A stretch of 8,660 nt of DNA, from positions 1 to 8,660 of the forward strand of contig VBBA01000014.1 in the NCBI GenBank assembly GCA_005888675.1, written 5' to 3'. The stretch is from Candidatus Bathyarchaeota archaeon. GTDB lineage: Archaea; Thermoproteota; Bathyarchaeia; 40CM-2-53-6. The notes under the pieces are model-generated. The model did not search any database and was not told where the DNA came from. It saw only the letters and a program-made list of their open reading frames with translations. The position numbers were made by a program, and so were the translations under genes. Shown one piece after another: positions 6,047 to 8,660 of the stretch. Every line of letters starts with the position of its first letter. The stretch's first letter is position 1.

Positions 6047-6823
6047 CTACGTGATGTAGCGGTCCTTCCCCTCTCCTTCCCCGCCTAGTTCTTCCTTCAA
6101 TTCCTCGACCTCTGCACGCTTGATCTTTTCGACTTTCTTCCGCATATCTTCAACCTCTCTATCTAAGTCCTTGAGATCGAGCGGCATATGGAGGAGATCA
6201 ACTAACAAGTGTATTACGGCTCTGGCTGCTTCCAGGTCCGGGTAGACCCCGGTCGTTGCACCAAGAAGTCCTGCACAGTCGAGTCCTCTTTGTCTTCCTA
6301 TGCCGAGAATTACTCCCGCGGCTCCCGTCACCGCTCCTCCTTTGGCGAGCTTCGCGCCATGTTTCGTCAACTGGTCTCCAAGGAAGCCACTCCCGACGAC
6401 ACAATAGACGCTTCCAACGTCCCCTTGAGACCTCGTCCCGTATCCACCCATTGTGAAAACAGTCTTGCAGTTCTGCTTCAGGACATAGTCCAGGACTGTT
6501 GTCGCCACTTCATACTGCCCAGTCACGCTTGGTTGTGCGTCTCCGGTCAAGAAGACCAGGTTAGGCGATTTCTCAGAGAACGCGTAGAACTCGTATCTTG
6601 GCAGTGAGTACGTCCCGTCTTCGAAGATGTTTATCCCGAGATTCCCATCGGGAAAGAGTAGGTATCCAGAGTAGAGTTCCGCGTATTTCTTGGGATGGAG
6701 TTTTTCGATGAAATAGTCCACAGCTACCTTGCCGACATATCCAAGCCCTGGGAGTCCTTGTATCAGAACAGGATCGTGAAGATCGACTTTGGCAAGCTCC
6801 TGAATCTTTGTGTCTCCAGCCAT
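6047..6823 (-). CDS. PAC2-family proteasome assembly chaperone (PbaA-like)
   Basis: This 258-residue protein belongs to the archaeal PAC2 family (COG2047/COG1938 type), related to eukaryotic PAC1/PAC2 and Pyrococcus PbaA/PbaB, which interact with the 20S proteasome. Family motifs are GLPGLGYVGKVAVDYFI (23-39), GDAQP (94-98), GGYGT (126-130), a Gly-rich GAAGVILGIG segment (157-166) and GATTGVYPDLEAAR (178-191). Residues about 211-246 form a charged coiled coil, as in other members. The C-terminus is RYIT: a tyrosine near the end recalls the HbYX tail that docks proteasome activators, but here Tyr is third from last, not second. Start ATG 6823 has GGAG 12 nt upstream and a TATA-like box 60 nt upstream. 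It is the first gene of a probable two-gene unit with the PAC4-like gene. Confidence 0.85.
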   Translation of the reverse strand: MAGDTKIQELAKVDLHDPVLIQGLPGLGYVGKVAVDYFIEKLHPKKYAELYSGYLLFPDGNLGINIFEDGTYSLPRYEFYAFSEKSPNLVFLTGDAQPSVTGQYEVATTVLDYVLKQNCKTVFTMGGYGTRSQGDVGSVYCVVGSGFLGDQLTKHGAKLAKGGAVTGAAGVILGIGRQRGLDCAGLLGATTGVYPDLEAARAVIHLLVDLLHMPLDLKDLDREVEDMRKKVEKIKRAEVEELKEELGGEGEGKDRYIT

Positions 6824-6882
6824 TATCGCATAAAACTCCGAGTCGTAAGAGAATGTATTCTGGAGAATCTCGGCCGTGGCTC

Positions 6883-6890
6883 TTTAAATA
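6883..6890 (-). promoter_or_regulatory. TATA box of the PAC2/PAC4-like unit
   Basis: The minus strand reads TATTTAAA, a good archaeal box A match, ending 60 nt before the ATG at 6823. The predicted transcription start gives a leader of about 35-40 nt, with GGAG (6836-6839) as ribosome site. The same bases read TTTAAATA on the plus strand, but no plus-strand gene fits that reading. Confidence 0.5.
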
Positions 6891-6994
6891 GTTTGATTAT
6901 TGACACTAGGCTCGTAATCGACATCAGTTACAATTTCTTCCGCCCATGCGGTTTCGTCGATCAAGTCGTTTGGATCGATCTATTTTCCAGAGAG

Positions 6995-7002
6995 TTTTAA
7001 TA
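6995..7002 (+). promoter_or_regulatory. TATA box of the aKMT-like gene
   Basis: TTTTAATA lies 33-40 nt upstream of the TTG at 7035 and 48-55 nt upstream of the alternative TTG at 7050. The expected transcription start is near 7024, giving a short leader for either start. Confidence 0.5.
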
Positions 7003-7034
7003 GCCTTGTCCGATTATTCCCTCCCCTCACAAAG

Positions 7035-7517
7035 TTGGAGTATAGAACATTGAGTTGTGCCCCATTCGTCGCTTCTCCACATGACGTTGTACGGAAAATG
7101 TTGGAGGTCGGAAAGGTTGGAAAAGATGATGTGCTTGTCGACCTCGGGTCTGGAGACGGCCGAATTCTCACAACCGCCGTGAAGGATTTTGGGGCGAAGG
7201 CAGCCTTCGGTTATGAAATACGTGAGGACCTGTTCAAGACCGCGTCGTCCGAGATAACGCGTCAGAGCCTTGATGCGAGAGTCAAGATCTTCAACAGGGA
7301 CCTCTTTCAGGCAGACTTGAAAGAGGCAACGGTCGTCACCCTCTACCTTACGACTTACGCAAATGAACGATTGAAGCCGAAGCTTAGAGCCGAGGCACAT
7401 CCAAAAACAAGGATCGTGAGCCACGATTTCATGATAAACGGATGGAAACCCGCTCGCAAAGAGAATTACAACGAGCACACGATCTACGTCTATTCTGTCC
7501 CGGAATCCTACATGTGA
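7035..7517 (+). CDS. aKMT-like protein lysine methyltransferase
   Basis: This 160-residue class I methyltransferase matches the length and motif order of Sulfolobus aKMT (about 160 residues), a broad-range enzyme that methylates lysines on many archaeal proteins. Shared features are FVASPHDVVRKML (11-23, where aKMT has YVPTPEKVVRRML), motif I VDLGSGDGRIL (35-45), acidic Glu61 in GYEIRED, a motif IV region VVTLYLTTYANERLKPKL (100-117), and RIVSHDF with GWKP and HTIYVY near the end (126-153). Specificity is inferred from the family, not shown. No ATG is usable before the conserved region. TTG 7035 keeps the longest frame; TTG 7050 is a serious alternative because GGAG (7037-7040) precedes it by 9 nt, giving 155 residues. 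The stop overlaps the end of the kinase gene on the other strand by 10 nt. Confidence 0.85.
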   Translation: MEYRTLSCAPFVASPHDVVRKMLEVGKVGKDDVLVDLGSGDGRILTTAVKDFGAKAAFGYEIREDLFKTASSEITRQSLDARVKIFNRDLFQADLKEATVVTLYLTTYANERLKPKLRAEAHPKTRIVSHDFMINGWKPARKENYNEHTIYVYSVPESYM

Positions 7518-8599
7518 ACATAGCCGGACTCTACATAATCCGGTGACAAACGAATAGCCCCCAGTTCAACAACTGAGGGAATATCCTGAACCTTCGTCTC
7601 TAGATTCATTTTTCTGCCTCTCACGCTGAGCAAGCGAGAAACCCCTAGTAGCATCCCATCCGATCCAACCAGCCCAGTAAGGATTCCTCTCAACGGTCGA
7701 ACATTCGAAATATCCAGAGGACCCGGATTGTTGAAGAGTCTGACCAACAATTCGTCCAGTCTCAACTCTCTTCGTCGTGATCCATCGAGGAATTTCTTGT
7801 AGCCTGCCTCCCTGGCTCCTTTTCTCTCCTCACGACTCCGTGCTCGTGCATACTCAGATGGTCCGAGTTTGAGGACCGTACGATTTTGAGCGTCGAGGAT
7901 CGGATCCAGTTTCTCATCATTTCCGAGGCCTAAGACTATGTCTGGCCCAAGTTTCTCCAAGAGCTGGAGTTTGTAGCTCAAACCCTCCGATCCCTCTATC
8001 CATCCATCAGTATTGACAATGAGAACCTCTGACCCTGGCAGGTGTGACCTGACCATGATAGATCCCCGAGAGACCTTTTCCGGAACAACTCCTGGACTCG
8101 TGTCCCCGACAAAGAAGCAAGCTTCCGGTGTAAGATCCTGAAGACTGTAGATCACATCTCTCAGAGAAGCCCCGCTGACTGTCGCTGGTGGTCCAATGTC
8201 AGCCTGGCCGATGTCAGCATCAATCACTCTCACAGTCATATTATTGGAATGGCAAACGTTCGCAAGATAAGTTGAAAGGCTTGACTTACCAGAGTCCACA
8301 TCTCCGAGGACAACTATGGTACCTTGCGCTTGGCGGACAATCTGACCCGCTTCAATCCATGACCCAGGTATCGTTGAACCCTGAATCTCTTTAGTCACCG
8401 AGCCTTCGCCTGTTTTTACCTCCAAGGATGCGCCCGTGGAGGATTCGATTGGAACTCTGCGTTCACCTTTGACAAGCACCCAGCGATTTCGAACGAGCAG
8501 ACCACCGAAGCAACTTGCTTCACCATCAATCAGACGGATTGCTGCTGGACCATCGATGATTAGTGTCCTGCCTGGTGGTAGCTTGAAAGCGGGCAACAT
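7508..8599 (-). CDS. Clp1/Grc3-type polynucleotide 5'-hydroxyl kinase
   Basis: This 363-residue protein is an RNA 5'-OH kinase of the Clp1/Grc3 family, which uses ATP to phosphorylate 5' ends of RNA and is linked to tRNA splicing and RNA repair in archaea. The N-terminal beta domain (1-90) contains the strand pattern PPGRTLIIDGPA. The P-loop is GDVDSGKSS (99-107), followed by the family Walker B-like DADIGQADIGPP (127-138) and VGDTSPG (164-170). NTDGWIEG (196-203) is the usual Clp1 signature, and an Arg/Lys-rich lid-like helix covers about 253-276. The C-terminal domain (about 295-363) carries GILTGLVGSDG. The length is normal. ATG 8599 has a TATA-like box 23-30 nt upstream and no Shine-Dalgarno, as for a leaderless mRNA. 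The gene faces the aKMT-like gene, with a 10-nt overlap at the stops. Confidence 0.9.
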   Translation of the reverse strand: MLPAFKLPPGRTLIIDGPAAIRLIDGEASCFGGLLVRNRWVLVKGERRVPIESSTGASLEVKTGEGSVTKEIQGSTIPGSWIEAGQIVRQAQGTIVVLGDVDSGKSSLSTYLANVCHSNNMTVRVIDADIGQADIGPPATVSGASLRDVIYSLQDLTPEACFFVGDTSPGVVPEKVSRGSIMVRSHLPGSEVLIVNTDGWIEGSEGLSYKLQLLEKLGPDIVLGLGNDEKLDPILDAQNRTVLKLGPSEYARARSREERKGAREAGYKKFLDGSRRRELRLDELLVRLFNNPGPLDISNVRPLRGILTGLVGSDGMLLGVSRLLSVRGRKMNLETKVQDIPSVVELGAIRLSPDYVESGYVHM

Positions 8600-8621
8600 T
8601 TTTTGCGTTGATCCCTAGTGT

Positions 8622-8629
8622 CATTAAAG
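8622..8629 (-). promoter_or_regulatory. TATA-like box of the kinase gene, leaderless spacing
   Basis: The minus strand reads CTTTAATG, 23-30 nt before the ATG at 8599. That distance places the transcription start at the start codon itself, and the A-rich bases before the ATG contain no Shine-Dalgarno. Confidence 0.45.
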
Positions 8630-8660
8630 TGATTGTCAATACCGGACGAGAGGCCTAGTA

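Noticed and set aside
6209..6607. A 132-codon plus-strand frame inside the PAC2 gene.
   Set aside because: It is antisense to a well-conserved coding region, its product is Ser/Arg/Cys-rich without motifs, and it has no promoter or ribosome site.
6884..6964. A short minus-strand frame starting TTG 6964 (IDETAWAEEIVTDVDYEP) between the PAC2 and aKMT-like genes.
   Set aside because: It is only 26 codons, has no ribosome site, and its stop lies inside the PAC2 TATA box; most likely chance.
7014..7478. A 154-codon minus-strand frame opposite the aKMT-like gene.
   Set aside because: The plus strand carries all methyltransferase motifs; the antisense product has no recognisable features.

Overview
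The window looks like chromosomal DNA of an archaeon. I infer a TACK-group, Thaumarchaeota- or Bathyarchaeia-like lineage. The support is a separate large subunit of methylmalonyl-CoA mutase, a membrane-anchored cupredoxin, a PAC2-family proteasome assembly chaperone, a close relative of the Sulfolobus protein lysine methyltransferase aKMT, and a Clp1/Grc3-type polynucleotide kinase. Archaeal TATA-like boxes, some at leaderless spacing, and frequent TTG starts agree with this. The exact phylum cannot be fixed from this sequence. I see no tRNA, rRNA, CRISPR array, insertion sequence or integration site.

Layout. Positions 1-1561 (+) carry methylmalonyl-CoA mutase large subunit. It is cut by the left window edge and broken by a 29-nt internal deletion. 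Facing it, 1593-2534 (-) encodes a secreted, C-terminally anchored blue-copper protein whose best start is a CTG behind a strong Shine-Dalgarno. A repeat-rich divergent promoter region (about 2614-2669) separates it from a SAM methyltransferase (2694-3533, +). A short hairpin follows, then an HD-domain phosphohydrolase of the COG1078/SAMHD1 type (3622-4920, +). Two genes shorter than 60 codons come next: a ribbon-helix-helix-like protein (5070-5246, +) behind an array of ATCCTA motifs, and a C-terminally membrane-anchored small protein (5414-5593, +). The second small gene overlaps, tail to tail, the end of a two-gene minus-strand cluster. That cluster holds a PAC2-family chaperone (6047-6823) followed by a PAC3/PAC4-like protein (5537-5941). 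The right end holds an aKMT-like methyltransferase (7035-7517, +) that overlaps by 10 nt the end of a Clp1/Grc3-type RNA 5'-hydroxyl kinase (7508-8599, -).

The genes are mostly independent housekeeping or accessory functions: carbon metabolism, surface copper redox protein, nucleotide hydrolysis, protein modification and RNA end processing. The one clear functional pairing is the PAC2 plus PAC4-like cluster, which suggests both families of proteasome assembly chaperone are made together. The most interesting observations are this pairing, the membrane micro-ORF overlapping it, the exactly measurable mutase deletion, and the CTG start of the cupredoxin.
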